Part shown: in pieces, positions 55,047 to 62,804 of the stretch
Position numbering within the stretch: the first letter of the stretch is position 1
Layout: each line of letters starts with the position of its first letter
NCBI RefSeq assembly: GCF_023223525.1
Contig: NZ_JALPRX010000023.1
Location: 62,001 to 126,000 of the forward strand
From: Roseomonas acroporae
Lineage (GTDB): Bacteria > Pseudomonadota > Alphaproteobacteria > Acetobacterales > Acetobacteraceae
Reading direction: 5' to 3'
DNA length: 64,000 nt
Program-made: the position numbers and the translations under genes
The notes under the pieces: model-generated
Told to the model about the DNA's origin: nothing
What the model saw: the letters and a program-made list of their open reading frames with translations, nothing else
The model's database searches: none

Positions 55047-55198
55047 GGTGGTGGGGCAGACTCCTGGTGGCGCTCTGGTGGCGGGCGGCCCGCCGGCCGG
55101 AAGGAAGGCGGCGCACGGGGCGGCGGACCGACTCGACACCCCTGGTACGCGTCCCGGGGCCATCGCAGGCGGGCAACGGTGTGCTAGCCTCGGCCACC

Positions 55199-57019
55199 GT
55201 GTCGCGCAACTCCGCCCTCCACCTCCCCCCCCACGCCGCCGAGGCCCCATCCGTCGAGACCCCGTCCGCCGGGGTCCCGTCCGCCGAGGGCGCGTCCGCC
55301 GTGCCGCCGCGGGCCGCGGCCGCGCCGCGCCCGCCCGCCGCCCCGGCCAACCCCTGGCCCGCCCCCTGGCCCACCCCCTGGCCGCGCAGCGTGGTGGTGG
55401 TGGGGATGCCGGGCGCCGGCAAGACCTCGATCGGCCGCCGCCTCGCCAACCGGCTCGGCCTGCCCTTCCACGACGCCGATGTCGAGATCGAGGCGGCCGC
55501 CGGCCTGACCGTCAGCGAGATCTTCGCCCGCTACGGCGAGGCGCATTTCCGCGACGGCGAGCGGCGGGTGATCGCGCGGCTGCTCTCGCAGGGGCCGATC
55601 GTGCTGGCCACCGGCGGCGGCGCCTACGCCGACCCGCGCACCCGGCAGGCGGTGCGGGAATCGGGCGCCGTCTCGCTCTGGCTGCGCTGCCCGCTGCCCA
55701 CCCTGCTGCGCCGGGTCGCCGGGCGCGACCACCGCCCCATGTTCGTGGACGCCGATCCCGTCGAGGTGCTGACCCGGCTGATGGAGCGTCGCCATCCCCA
55801 CTACGCCGAGGCCGACATCGTGATCGCCTGTGCCGACGAGAGCCCCGAGACCACCACGCGGCGCGTCCTCGCCGCCCTGTCCGAGTGGCAGCCGCCCGCC
55901 CGCCTGCCCGTGCCGCTGCCCGGCGCCGCGCCGCGCGGCTACGACATCGTGACCGGGGAGGGGCTGCTGCGGCGCGCCGGCGGGCTGCTGGCGCCGGTGC
56001 TGCCGACGCGGCGCGTCGCTATCGTCTCCGACGCCAACGTCGCCGCGCTGCACGGGGAGACGCTGCGCGAGGGGCTGGCCGAGGCCGGCATCGCCGTCGC
56101 CGCCGAGGTGACGGTGGCGCCCGGCGAGGCGAGCAAGAACATGGCCGAGGTGGGCCGCGTGATGGACGCGCTGCTGGCCGCCGGCATCGAGCGGCGCACC
56201 GCCGTGATCGCGCTCGGCGGCGGCGTGGTGGGCGACCTCGCGGGCTTCGTCGCGGCGATCACGCTGCGCGGCCTGCCCTTCGTGCAGGTGCCGACCACGC
56301 TGCTGGCGCAGGTGGACAGCTCGGTGGGCGGCAAGACCGGCGTGAACCTCGCCGCCGGCAAGAACCTGGCCGGGGCCTTCCACCAGCCGCTGATGGTGCT
56401 GGCCGATACCGGCACGCTGGCCACCCTGCCGCCGCGCGAGCTGCGCGCGGGCTATGCCGAGGTGGCCAAGCACGGGCTGCTGCACGGCTCCTTCTGGGAC
56501 TGGTGCGAGGCGCACGGCGCCGAGGCGGTGGCCGGCGACCCGGCGGCGCTGCGCCATGCGGTGATCGAGAGCTGCCGGCTGAAATCCGCCGTGGTGGCGG
56601 AGGACGAGCGCGAGGAGACGCCCGACGGCGGCCGCGCCCTGCTCAACCTCGGCCACACCTTCGGCCATGCGCTGGAGGCCGAGTGCGGCTATGGCGGCGC
56701 GCTGCTGCACGGGGAGGGTGTGGCGATCGGGCTCGGCCTCGCGGCGATGCTGTCGGCGCGGCTCGGCCATTGCGCCTATGCCCTGCCCGAGCGGGTGGTG
56801 GCGCATCTGGCCGCCTGCGGCCTGCCCGCCCGCATCCACGAGCTGAACCGGCGCTTCTCGGCGGCGACGCTGCTGGCGCGCATGGGGCGCGACAAGAAGG
56901 TGCGCGAGGGCAGGCTGCGCTTCATCCTGCTCAACCGCCCGGGCGACGCCTTCGTGGCCGACGACGTGCCGGCCGAGACGGTGCTGACCCTGCTGCGCGA
57001 CGAGGGCTGCGGCCCGTAG
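55199..57019 (+). CDS. aroKB: fused shikimate kinase / 3-dehydroquinate synthase
   Basis: 606 residues, two shikimate-pathway enzymes in one chain. AroK part (~60-235): Walker A GMPGAGKTSIGRRL, DADVEIE, TGGGAYADPRTR. AroB part (~240-606): ALGGGVVGDLAGFVAAI, AQVDSSVGGKTGVNLAAGKN, EVAKHGLL, and the metal site LNLGHTFGHALE. AroK and AroB catalyse steps 5 and 2 of the pathway. The first ~60 residues are low-complexity, with PWPAPWPTPWP coded by 12-bp repeats at 55351-55386. No ATG fits; the GTG at 55199 is a likely start. Confidence 0.93.
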   Translation: MSRNSALHLPPHAAEAPSVETPSAGVPSAEGASAVPPRAAAAPRPPAAPANPWPAPWPTPWPRSVVVVGMPGAGKTSIGRRLANRLGLPFHDADVEIEAAAGLTVSEIFARYGEAHFRDGERRVIARLLSQGPIVLATGGGAYADPRTRQAVRESGAVSLWLRCPLPTLLRRVAGRDHRPMFVDADPVEVLTRLMERRHPHYAEADIVIACADESPETTTRRVLAALSEWQPPARLPVPLPGAAPRGYDIVTGEGLLRRAGGLLAPVLPTRRVAIVSDANVAALHGETLREGLAEAGIAVAAEVTVAPGEASKNMAEVGRVMDALLAAGIERRTAVIALGGGVVGDLAGFVAAITLRGLPFVQVPTTLLAQVDSSVGGKTGVNLAAGKNLAGAFHQPLMVLADTGTLATLPPRELRAGYAEVAKHGLLHGSFWDWCEAHGAEAVAGDPAALRHAVIESCRLKSAVVAEDEREETPDGGRALLNLGHTFGHALEAECGYGGALLHGEGVAIGLGLAAMLSARLGHCAYALPERVVAHLAACGLPARIHELNRRFSAATLLARMGRDKKVREGRLRFILLNRPGDAFVADDVPAETVLTLLRDEGCGP

Positions 57020-57236
57020 GGCCTGCCGGGCGGCTCGACGGCGACCGCGGCCACGGCCGCCGCGGCACACGCGATTGTCATTCCGACTCCATGCCGGATG
57101 AAACCCTGCGGCCGCATCCTGCGCCCGGCGGCACGGAACGGCGGGAGCGGGGAGGGATGTCGAGGCGCCTCGGGGGGCGTCGTTCCCGGTCCGTCGCATC
57201 GCCGCTCCGCCGCGCCGGCGACATGGAGCAGACCAA

Positions 57237-58259
57237 GTGCGACGCATCCTCCTTCCCGTGGCCGCCTGCCTGTGCCTGTCGGCGGCGCCGGGGCTGGGCC
57301 AGGATCTCCCCCCGAAGCCCGGCGGAGGCGGCGGGCCCCAGGCCCCAGGCGGCGGCTGGGCGCCGATGGCGCCGGGGCAGCCCCCCGTGTACCCGCCCGG
57401 GCAACCACCGGGGTCGTACCAGGGCCCGTCTCCCGGCCAGGCGCCGGGCGGCTATTCCGGCATGCCGGGCCAGCCGCCGGGCCAGCAGCCGGGCATGCCC
57501 GATGGAATGCCGGGCGGGATGCCGGGCTACGGCGTGCCCGGCCAGGCGCCGCCGCCGAATTCCGCCGGGCGGCAGAACTACGCCGACGAGCTGACCGATT
57601 TCGGCGTGCCGCCGCAGAACCAGCTCAACCCGAATGTCGGCTCGCCGACGCCGACCATGGTGCCCGGCGCGCGCGTCGTCACCACCGACGAGCTGCGCCA
57701 GGCGCTGCAGGGCGGCGGCGGCGCGATCGTGCTGGTGGACGTGCTGGACGGCGCGCCGCACCCCACCCTGCCGGGCGCGATCCCGCTGCCCGGCGCCGGG
57801 GGCGGAGGCAGCTTCAACGACGGGGTGCAGCAGCGTCTGCAGGGGCTGCTCGCGCAGATCACGCAGCAGCAATTGCAGCGGCCGATCGTGTTCTTCTGCC
57901 TCAGCTCGCGCTGCTGGGAGTCCTACAACGCGGTGCTGCGGGCCACCCGGCTCGGCTACCAGAGCGTGTTCTGGTATCGCGGCGGGCTGGAATCCTGGCG
58001 CGCCGCCGGGCTGCCGCTGGTGCCGGCGGCCGGTGGCCCGGGCGGCGGGATGGGACAGCCCGGGGCGCAGCCGGGCGGTGGCATGGGTCCGGGCGCCGGC
58101 GGCTACCCGGGCCAGGGCGGCTATCCCGGCGGCCAGGGAGGCTACGGCCAGCCGGGCGGCTATGCCGCGCCCGGACAAGGGGGCTATGGCCAGGGAGGGT
58201 ATGGCCAGGGGGGCTATGGCCAGGGTGGTTATGGCCAGGGGGGCTACCCGGCACGGTAG
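57237..58259 (+). CDS. secreted rhodanese-like protein with glycine-rich flanks
   Basis: 340 residues. A signal peptide (ILLPVAACLCLSAAPGLG|QD) is followed by a P/G/Q/M-rich segment (~25-110), a rhodanese-like domain (~115-265) and a GGYGQ repeat tail coded by 15-bp units (58182-58256). The active-site loop is FFCLSSRCWESYNA, a CxxxxCW pattern close to the PQQ-dependent-catabolism CXXCW rhodanese group, followed by GYQSVFWYRGGLESW. The GTG start has GGAG nine bases before. Location should be periplasmic. The link to PQQ pathways is only by motif. Confidence 0.8.
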   Translation: MRRILLPVAACLCLSAAPGLGQDLPPKPGGGGGPQAPGGGWAPMAPGQPPVYPPGQPPGSYQGPSPGQAPGGYSGMPGQPPGQQPGMPDGMPGGMPGYGVPGQAPPPNSAGRQNYADELTDFGVPPQNQLNPNVGSPTPTMVPGARVVTTDELRQALQGGGGAIVLVDVLDGAPHPTLPGAIPLPGAGGGGSFNDGVQQRLQGLLAQITQQQLQRPIVFFCLSSRCWESYNAVLRATRLGYQSVFWYRGGLESWRAAGLPLVPAAGGPGGGMGQPGAQPGGGMGPGAGGYPGQGGYPGGQGGYGQPGGYAAPGQGGYGQGGYGQGGYGQGGYGQGGYPAR

Positions 58260-58430
58260 CGCCGCGCCGGCCCCCGGCCGCTACCGCCGGCCGCCATCGC
58301 GACGCGGCGGCGGTTCGCGGCGGGGCGAGGCCCCTGGCGCCGGCGCGCATCCGCTGCCCGGATTCGCCGGCGGTATGGTCGCGTCGCGCGGCGTCTTGCC
58401 CCCGCGCCTCCGCGCGCCCACCGATCCGCC

Positions 58431-59426
58431 CTATTCCGGCTGCACGCCCAGCTCGCGCAGGATGCGGCCGTAATTCACGTACTCCTCCCGGATCATGCGC
58501 GACAGCTCGGCGCGCGGCAGGTAGCGCGGCACGACGCGGCCCTGCGCCATCACGCGACGTACCTCGGAATCCTCGATGCCGGCGCGGCAGGCGGCCTCCA
58601 GCCGGTCCAGCACCGGCTCCGGCGTGCCGCGCGGCGCGTAGATGCCGACCTGCGAGAATTGCAGCGCGTCGATGCCCTGCTCGCGCGCCGTCGGCACGTC
58701 CGGGAAGTCCGGGTGGCGGTTGGCCGAGAAGACGGTGATCAGCCGCATCCGCCCGGAGGCGATCATCTCCGCGGCCGAGGCGACCACGGCGGCCGAGAAG
58801 TCCAGCCGGCCGCCGAGCACGTCGTTCAGGTGCGGCGCCTCGCCGCGATAGGGGATGTGGTTGAATTCCACCCCCGTCGCGCGCTGAACCCGCCACACGG
58901 CGAGCTGCGGCAGCGAGTTCGGGCCGGGGCTGCCGAAGCTCATCGGCCGGCGCTTCCCCTCCGCCACCAGCTCGGGGAGGGTGTGCACCGGGCTGTCGGC
59001 GCGCACCACGATGCCGAGCACGTTCTCGTTGGTGCCGCACACCGCGTCGAAGCTGTCCGGGCCGATGCCGGCGTTGCGCAGCAGGTGCGGCTGCACGACG
59101 ATCGCGGTCATCGGCGTCAGGCCGAAGGTGTGCCCGTCCGGCGCCGCCGCCGCCACCGAGCGCATGCCGACCACGCCGGAGCCGCCGTCCCGGTTCGCCA
59201 CCACCACGGGCTGGCCGAGCGAGCGCGAGAGGAAGTCGGCCAGGGCGCGGTAGGTGGCGTCGCCCGCGCCGGCCGAGTAGGGCAGCACCATCGTCAGCGT
59301 GTGGTCGGGGAAGGCGTGGGCCGCGCGCGGCGCCGCCAGGGCGAGCAGGGCGGCGAGCGGCAGCGCGCCGAGCGCGGCGCGGCGTGCCCTGGCGCGCGGC
59401 ACGGGGCGGCGGAAGGAGAGGCGCAT
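58431..59426 (-). CDS. Bug/TctC-family tripartite tricarboxylate receptor
   Basis: 331 residues. Signal peptide (RRAALGALPLAALLALAAPRAAHA|FP), then TLTMVLPYSAGAGDATYRALADFLSR, SVAAAAPDGHTFGLTPM, FNHIPYRGEAPHLNDVLGGRLDF and VPTAREQGID, all typical of Bug receptors. It starts seven bases before the cyclase-family gene stop, so the two are co-transcribed. The neighbours suggest an aromatic or carboxylic-acid ligand, but this is inference. Confidence 0.92.
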   Translation of the reverse strand: MRLSFRRPVPRARARRAALGALPLAALLALAAPRAAHAFPDHTLTMVLPYSAGAGDATYRALADFLSRSLGQPVVVANRDGGSGVVGMRSVAAAAPDGHTFGLTPMTAIVVQPHLLRNAGIGPDSFDAVCGTNENVLGIVVRADSPVHTLPELVAEGKRRPMSFGSPGPNSLPQLAVWRVQRATGVEFNHIPYRGEAPHLNDVLGGRLDFSAAVVASAAEMIASGRMRLITVFSANRHPDFPDVPTAREQGIDALQFSQVGIYAPRGTPEPVLDRLEAACRAGIEDSEVRRVMAQGRVVPRYLPRAELSRMIREEYVNYGRILRELGVQPE

Positions 59427-59432
59427 GCCGCC

Positions 59433-60221
59433 CTACTCCTCGATGATGGCCACGGCGCGGATCCAGCCCGCCGAGGCGCGGTGGATCTTCACGGGGAAGC
59501 AGGAGACGGTGAAGCCGTCCGGCGGCAGCGCCTCCAGGTTGCTCAGCTTCTCCATGTGGCAGTAGCCGATCTCGCGCCCCGCGCGATGGCCTTCCCAGAT
59601 CAGCGAGGCGTCGCCCGTCTCCTGCACGCGGCGGCGGGTGTGGGAGAAGGGCGCGTCCCAGCTCCAGCCATCCGTGCCGACCACGCGCACGCCGCGCTCC
59701 AGCAGCCACATCGTCGCGGCCTTGCCCATGCCGCAGCCGGAATCGATGTAGTCGGACTCGCCGTAGCGGCTGCCGGCGCGGGTGTTGACGACGACGATCT
59801 CCAGTGGCCGGATCGTGTGGCCGATGCGGGCGAGTTCGGCCTCCACCTCGGCCGGCTGCACCACGTGGCCGTCCGGCAGGTGGCGGAAGTCGAGCTTCAC
59901 GCCCGGCTGGAAGCACCATTCCAGCGGCACCTCGTCGATGCGCCAGGAGGGACGGCCGCCCGGCACCAGCGCCTCGTCCATGCGCGAGAAGTAGTGGTAG
60001 GGCGCGTCGAGATGCGTGCCGTTGTGCGTGGAGATGCGCACGCTCTCGACCGCCGCGTACTCGCCCTCGGGTAGCGCATCGACCGGCACGCCCATGTACT
60101 CGGCCATGCGCGGCGCGGTCTCGTGGTGGTCGTGGTAGTCGATCTCGGGCAGCATGTTCGGCGGGTCGCTGGCGATGCCGGCCTTCAGCCCGGCCGAGAT
60201 GTCGATGAAGCGTCTTGGCAC
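59433..60221 (-). CDS. cyclase family protein (kynurenine-formamidase-like hydrolase)
   Basis: 262 residues. The metal motif HNGTHLDAPYHY is the signature of the cyclase/formamidase superfamily; the start RRFIDISAGLKAGIASDPP and the end FPVKIHRASAGWIRAVA also fit. Members hydrolyse formamides, isatin and other small amides or lactones. No clear ribosome site precedes the GTG at 60221. A 250-bp stretch full of hairpins separates it from fahA upstream; the Bug gene follows directly. Confidence 0.88.
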   Translation of the reverse strand: MPRRFIDISAGLKAGIASDPPNMLPEIDYHDHHETAPRMAEYMGVPVDALPEGEYAAVESVRISTHNGTHLDAPYHYFSRMDEALVPGGRPSWRIDEVPLEWCFQPGVKLDFRHLPDGHVVQPAEVEAELARIGHTIRPLEIVVVNTRAGSRYGESDYIDSGCGMGKAATMWLLERGVRVVGTDGWSWDAPFSHTRRRVQETGDASLIWEGHRAGREIGYCHMEKLSNLEALPPDGFTVSCFPVKIHRASAGWIRAVAIIEE

Positions 60222-60256
60222 GTTTCCGGATTCCCTGTTCTTCGATTCCGCGGCTC

Positions 60257-60340
60257 TTCGGGGCTCTGCCCCGGACCCCGGCAGAGGGGCGTCGCCCCTC
60301 TGCACTCCCCACCAAAGGGCGAAGCCCCTTTGGAAACCCC
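60257..60340 (-). repeat. Dispersed palindromic repeat family 2, copy B (inverted)
   Basis: 84 bp; read on the minus strand it begins GGGGTTTCCAAAGGGGCTTCGCCC and ends GGGGTCCGGGGCAGAGCCCCGAA, matching copy A at 16849-16935. The middle hairpin is GCAGAGGGGCG/CGCCCCTCTGC instead of GCAGGGAAGGC/GCCTTCCCTGC: new sequence, same pairing. It lies between fahA and the cyclase gene. Confidence 0.85.
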
Positions 60341-60398
60341 AATTTGGATTCGAACCTCGACGGCGGAAGCGCCGAGGCCGCAGAACGCCAGCGGAGGT

Positions 60399-60454
60399 CC
60401 AGGAACCTGAGGTTCCTGGCGGATGGGGTCTGGGGAAGGCGGAGCCTTCCCCAG
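60399..60454. repeat. Two perfect hairpins, partial copy of repeat family 2
   Basis: 60399-60419 is CCAGGAACC-TGA-GGTTCCTGG. 60430-60454 is CTGGGGAAGGC-GGA-GCCTTCCCCAG, preceded by CGGATGGGG; this matches the middle of repeat family 2 copy A, but on the opposite strand to copy B. It ends 17 bp from the fahA stop. Confidence 0.75.
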
Positions 60455-60471
60455 GCGCCGGACGTCGAGCC

Positions 60472-61794
60472 CTACGCCCCAGGCCATTCCACCGCCGGCG
60501 CCACCGCCGCGCGGCATTCGCCGAAGCCGATCGGCACCGCCCCCGGCGCGTGCGCCTTCGCGCGGAAGATCACCTCGTCACCGTCCTCCAGGAAGCGCCG
60601 CGTCTCGCCGTTCGGCAGCGTCACGGGACCGCCCAGCAGGATCTCGGCGAGGCAGGCGCGGGAATCGTCGGTGGGACCGGAGCAGGTGCCGCTGCCGAGC
60701 AGGTCGCCCGGCAGAAGGTTGCAGCCGTTCGAGGCGTGGTGCGCGACGAGCTGCGCCGGCGTCCAGTACAGCCCGGCGAATTCGGTCGCGGTCAGCCGCG
60801 CCGGCGCGGCGCCGGCCTCGCGCAGCGCGGGCGTGAGCAGCAGCACCTCCATGGCGATGCGCAGCGCGCCGGATTCGCGGTTGGCAGGGGAATCGAGATG
60901 CGGCGGCACCGGCAGGTCGCCGGCCGGGCGCGGCGCGGCGGGCGCGGCGAAGGGGAGCATCGCGTCGGCGGTGACGATCCAGGGCGAGACGGTGGTGGAG
61001 AGGCTCTTGCCGAGGAAGGGGCCGAGCGGGGCCATCTCCAGGAACTGGATGTCGCGCGCCGACCAGTCGTTGAGCAGCCCGTAGCCGAACAGGCGCGAGG
61101 GCGCCGAGGCCATCGGCACCGGCGTGCCGAGCGCGTTCTCGCCGGCGAGCCAGATCGCCAGCTCCAGCTCGAAGTCGAGGTTGCGGCAGGGGCCGAAGCT
61201 GACGCCGCCATCCGCGTCGCGCCGCTGGCCGTGCGGCCGCACCACCGGCTCGCCGCTGACGCGCACGGAGCTGGCGCGGGAGTGGTAGGCCACGGGCAGG
61301 TGCTCGAAGGCGGGCGGCAGGGGATTCGCCGCGTCGCGCCGGGCACCGAGCCGGGCCGTGTGGTCGCGCGAGATCATGAAGTCGGTGAAGTTCATGATGG
61401 CGCAGGGCAGGCGCATCGTCGCGTCCCGCATCGGCAGGGTCGCGGCGGCGGCGGCCTCGGCCCGCGGCGCGCCCTCGCGCAGCAGGGCGGAGACGGCGGC
61501 GCGCAGTTGCGTCGCGGCCGGGCGGCCGAGCGCCATCAGCGGGCGCAGGTCGGGTGCCGTGGCGGCGTCGGCGGCCGGGCCGTGCAGCAGGCCGGCATCG
61601 CGCGCGGCGCGCAGGTCCAGCACGCGGTCGCCGATGGCGACGCCGATCCGCGTCGCCGACTCGCCGGGGCGCGAGAACGCGCCGAGTGGCAGGTTCTGGA
61701 TCGGGAAGTCGCAGCCTGCCGCGTTGGCGGCGGGAAGCCAGGACCGCAGGCGCGGATCGTGCGTGGCGTCGGGCGTTGCCGGAGACGTTTCCAT
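60472..61794 (-). CDS. fahA: fumarylacetoacetase
   Basis: 440 residues. It splits fumarylacetoacetate into fumarate and acetoacetate, the last step of tyrosine/homogentisate breakdown. FAH-family landmarks: SWLPAANAAGCDFPIQNLPLG, MNFTDFMISRDHTARLGA, LDFELELAIWLAGENALG, GYGLLNDWSARDIQFLEM, GPFLGKSLSTTVSPWIVT and CNLLPGDLLGSGTCSGPT. The ATG at 61794 is the best start; another lies four codons upstream. It is divergent from a GntR regulator with 58 bp between. hppD and hmgA are not in the window. Confidence 0.95.
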   Translation of the reverse strand: METSPATPDATHDPRLRSWLPAANAAGCDFPIQNLPLGAFSRPGESATRIGVAIGDRVLDLRAARDAGLLHGPAADAATAPDLRPLMALGRPAATQLRAAVSALLREGAPRAEAAAAATLPMRDATMRLPCAIMNFTDFMISRDHTARLGARRDAANPLPPAFEHLPVAYHSRASSVRVSGEPVVRPHGQRRDADGGVSFGPCRNLDFELELAIWLAGENALGTPVPMASAPSRLFGYGLLNDWSARDIQFLEMAPLGPFLGKSLSTTVSPWIVTADAMLPFAAPAAPRPAGDLPVPPHLDSPANRESGALRIAMEVLLLTPALREAGAAPARLTATEFAGLYWTPAQLVAHHASNGCNLLPGDLLGSGTCSGPTDDSRACLAEILLGGPVTLPNGETRRFLEDGDEVIFRAKAHAPGAVPIGFGECRAAVAPAVEWPGA

Positions 61795-61813
61795 GAGCGC
61801 CAGCATGTGCGCG

Positions 61814-61843
61814 TTGACCGGGGCGGGCAAGGGAAAATATAAA
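61814..61843 (+). promoter_or_regulatory. Promoter for the GntR gene, probably leaderless
   Basis: TTGACC (61814-61819) and TATAAA (61838-61843) are 18 bp apart, the AT-richest spot of the region. Transcription would start about base 61850, only a few bases before the GTG at 61853, which has no ribosome site. A leaderless mRNA is the simplest reading. Confidence 0.5.
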
Positions 61844-61852
61844 TTCCTGGCC

Positions 61853-62596
61853 GTGATCGAACATCCAGCCGGCGCCGACGCGCCCGGGCTTCCCGCCGAA
61901 GCCGCGACGGCGGTCCCGCCCGACCTCACCCTGGCCGAGAGCGCCGCACGCCGGCTGCGCCGCGACATCCTGGCCGGCAGCCTGCCGCCGGCGGCGCGGC
62001 TGCGGCTGCGCGACCTCTCGGCCCAGTACGGGCTGGGCGCCACGCCGCTGCGCGAGGCGCTGTCGCGGCTCGCGGCCGAGGGGCTGGTGACGCTGGAGGG
62101 GCAGAAGGGCTTCTCGGTGCCGCCGGTGACGCGGGCGCACCTGCTCGACATCACCCGCTCCCGGCAGGTGGCGGAGCCGGAGGCGCTGCGCCTGGCCATG
62201 GCCGAGGGCGGCGCGGCCTGGGAGGACGGCATCGTCGCCACCCTCTCGCTGCTGCGCCACGAGGTGGGCCGCCGCGCGCCGGAGAGCACGGCGTGGCTCG
62301 ACCGCTACGAGGCGCGGCATCACGCCTTCCACCGCGCGCTGATCGCCGGCTGCGGCCTGCCCTCGCTGCGCCGCTTCTGCGACGACCTGTACGTGCAGAA
62401 GACGCGCTATCGCCGCGTGACCGGCAGCGCCTATGCGGACTGGCCGGCGGTGCAGGCGGCGCACGAGGGGCTGGCGGCGGCGGCGCTGGCGCGCGACCCC
62501 GGGGCGCCGGCGCTGCTCTCGCGGCATATCGGCACGACCGCGGACCAGCTCCTGGCGCTGCTGGGCGAGGCGCCGTTGCCGCCGGCGCGGGCCTGA
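61853..62596 (+). CDS. GntR family (FCD) transcriptional regulator
   Basis: 247 residues. A winged helix (LAESAARRLRRDILAG, RLRDLSAQYGLGATPLREALSRL, LVTLEGQKGFSVPPVT) is followed by an FCD-type helical ligand domain (SRQVAEPEALRLAMAEGG, HHAFHRALIAGCG, AHEGLAAAALARDP). It is divergent from fahA, cyclase and Bug genes, so it probably controls that catabolic unit and responds to its substrate. Its start codon is GTG. Confidence 0.92.
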   Translation: MIEHPAGADAPGLPAEAATAVPPDLTLAESAARRLRRDILAGSLPPAARLRLRDLSAQYGLGATPLREALSRLAAEGLVTLEGQKGFSVPPVTRAHLLDITRSRQVAEPEALRLAMAEGGAAWEDGIVATLSLLRHEVGRRAPESTAWLDRYEARHHAFHRALIAGCGLPSLRRFCDDLYVQKTRYRRVTGSAYADWPAVQAAHEGLAAAALARDPGAPALLSRHIGTTADQLLALLGEAPLPPARA

Positions 62597-62731
62597 GCGG
62601 GGCGCCCTGGACGATGCCCGCCTTCCTCCGCGCCGCGCCGACCGTTGCCACCCGCGCGGACGCGGGCGGCGCGGGGGTGCCGACGCGTTCCCGCAGGGGC
62701 CGGACCGGATGATATCAGTGCCCGACCATAG

Positions 62732-62753
62732 ATTGAGAACGATTCCTAATTGC
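62732..62753 (+). promoter_or_regulatory. Fur-box-like site upstream of the siderophore receptor
   Basis: TTGAGAACGATTCCTAATTGC resembles the TGAGAA/TTCTCA-type Fur box, with partial symmetry, in an AT-rich patch about 50-75 bp before the receptor start. Iron-dependent repression would be expected. Confidence 0.5.
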
Positions 62754-62804
62754 GTTTGTGGTGACACGCTGGTAACAATCCGGAAAATTGCCGGAGAGAA
62801 GTAG

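Noticed and set aside
60346-60356. GGATTCGAACC, which looks like a tRNA T-loop on the minus strand
   Set aside because: The flanking bases do not form a T-stem, and no anticodon or acceptor arm can be drawn; it borders repeat family 2.
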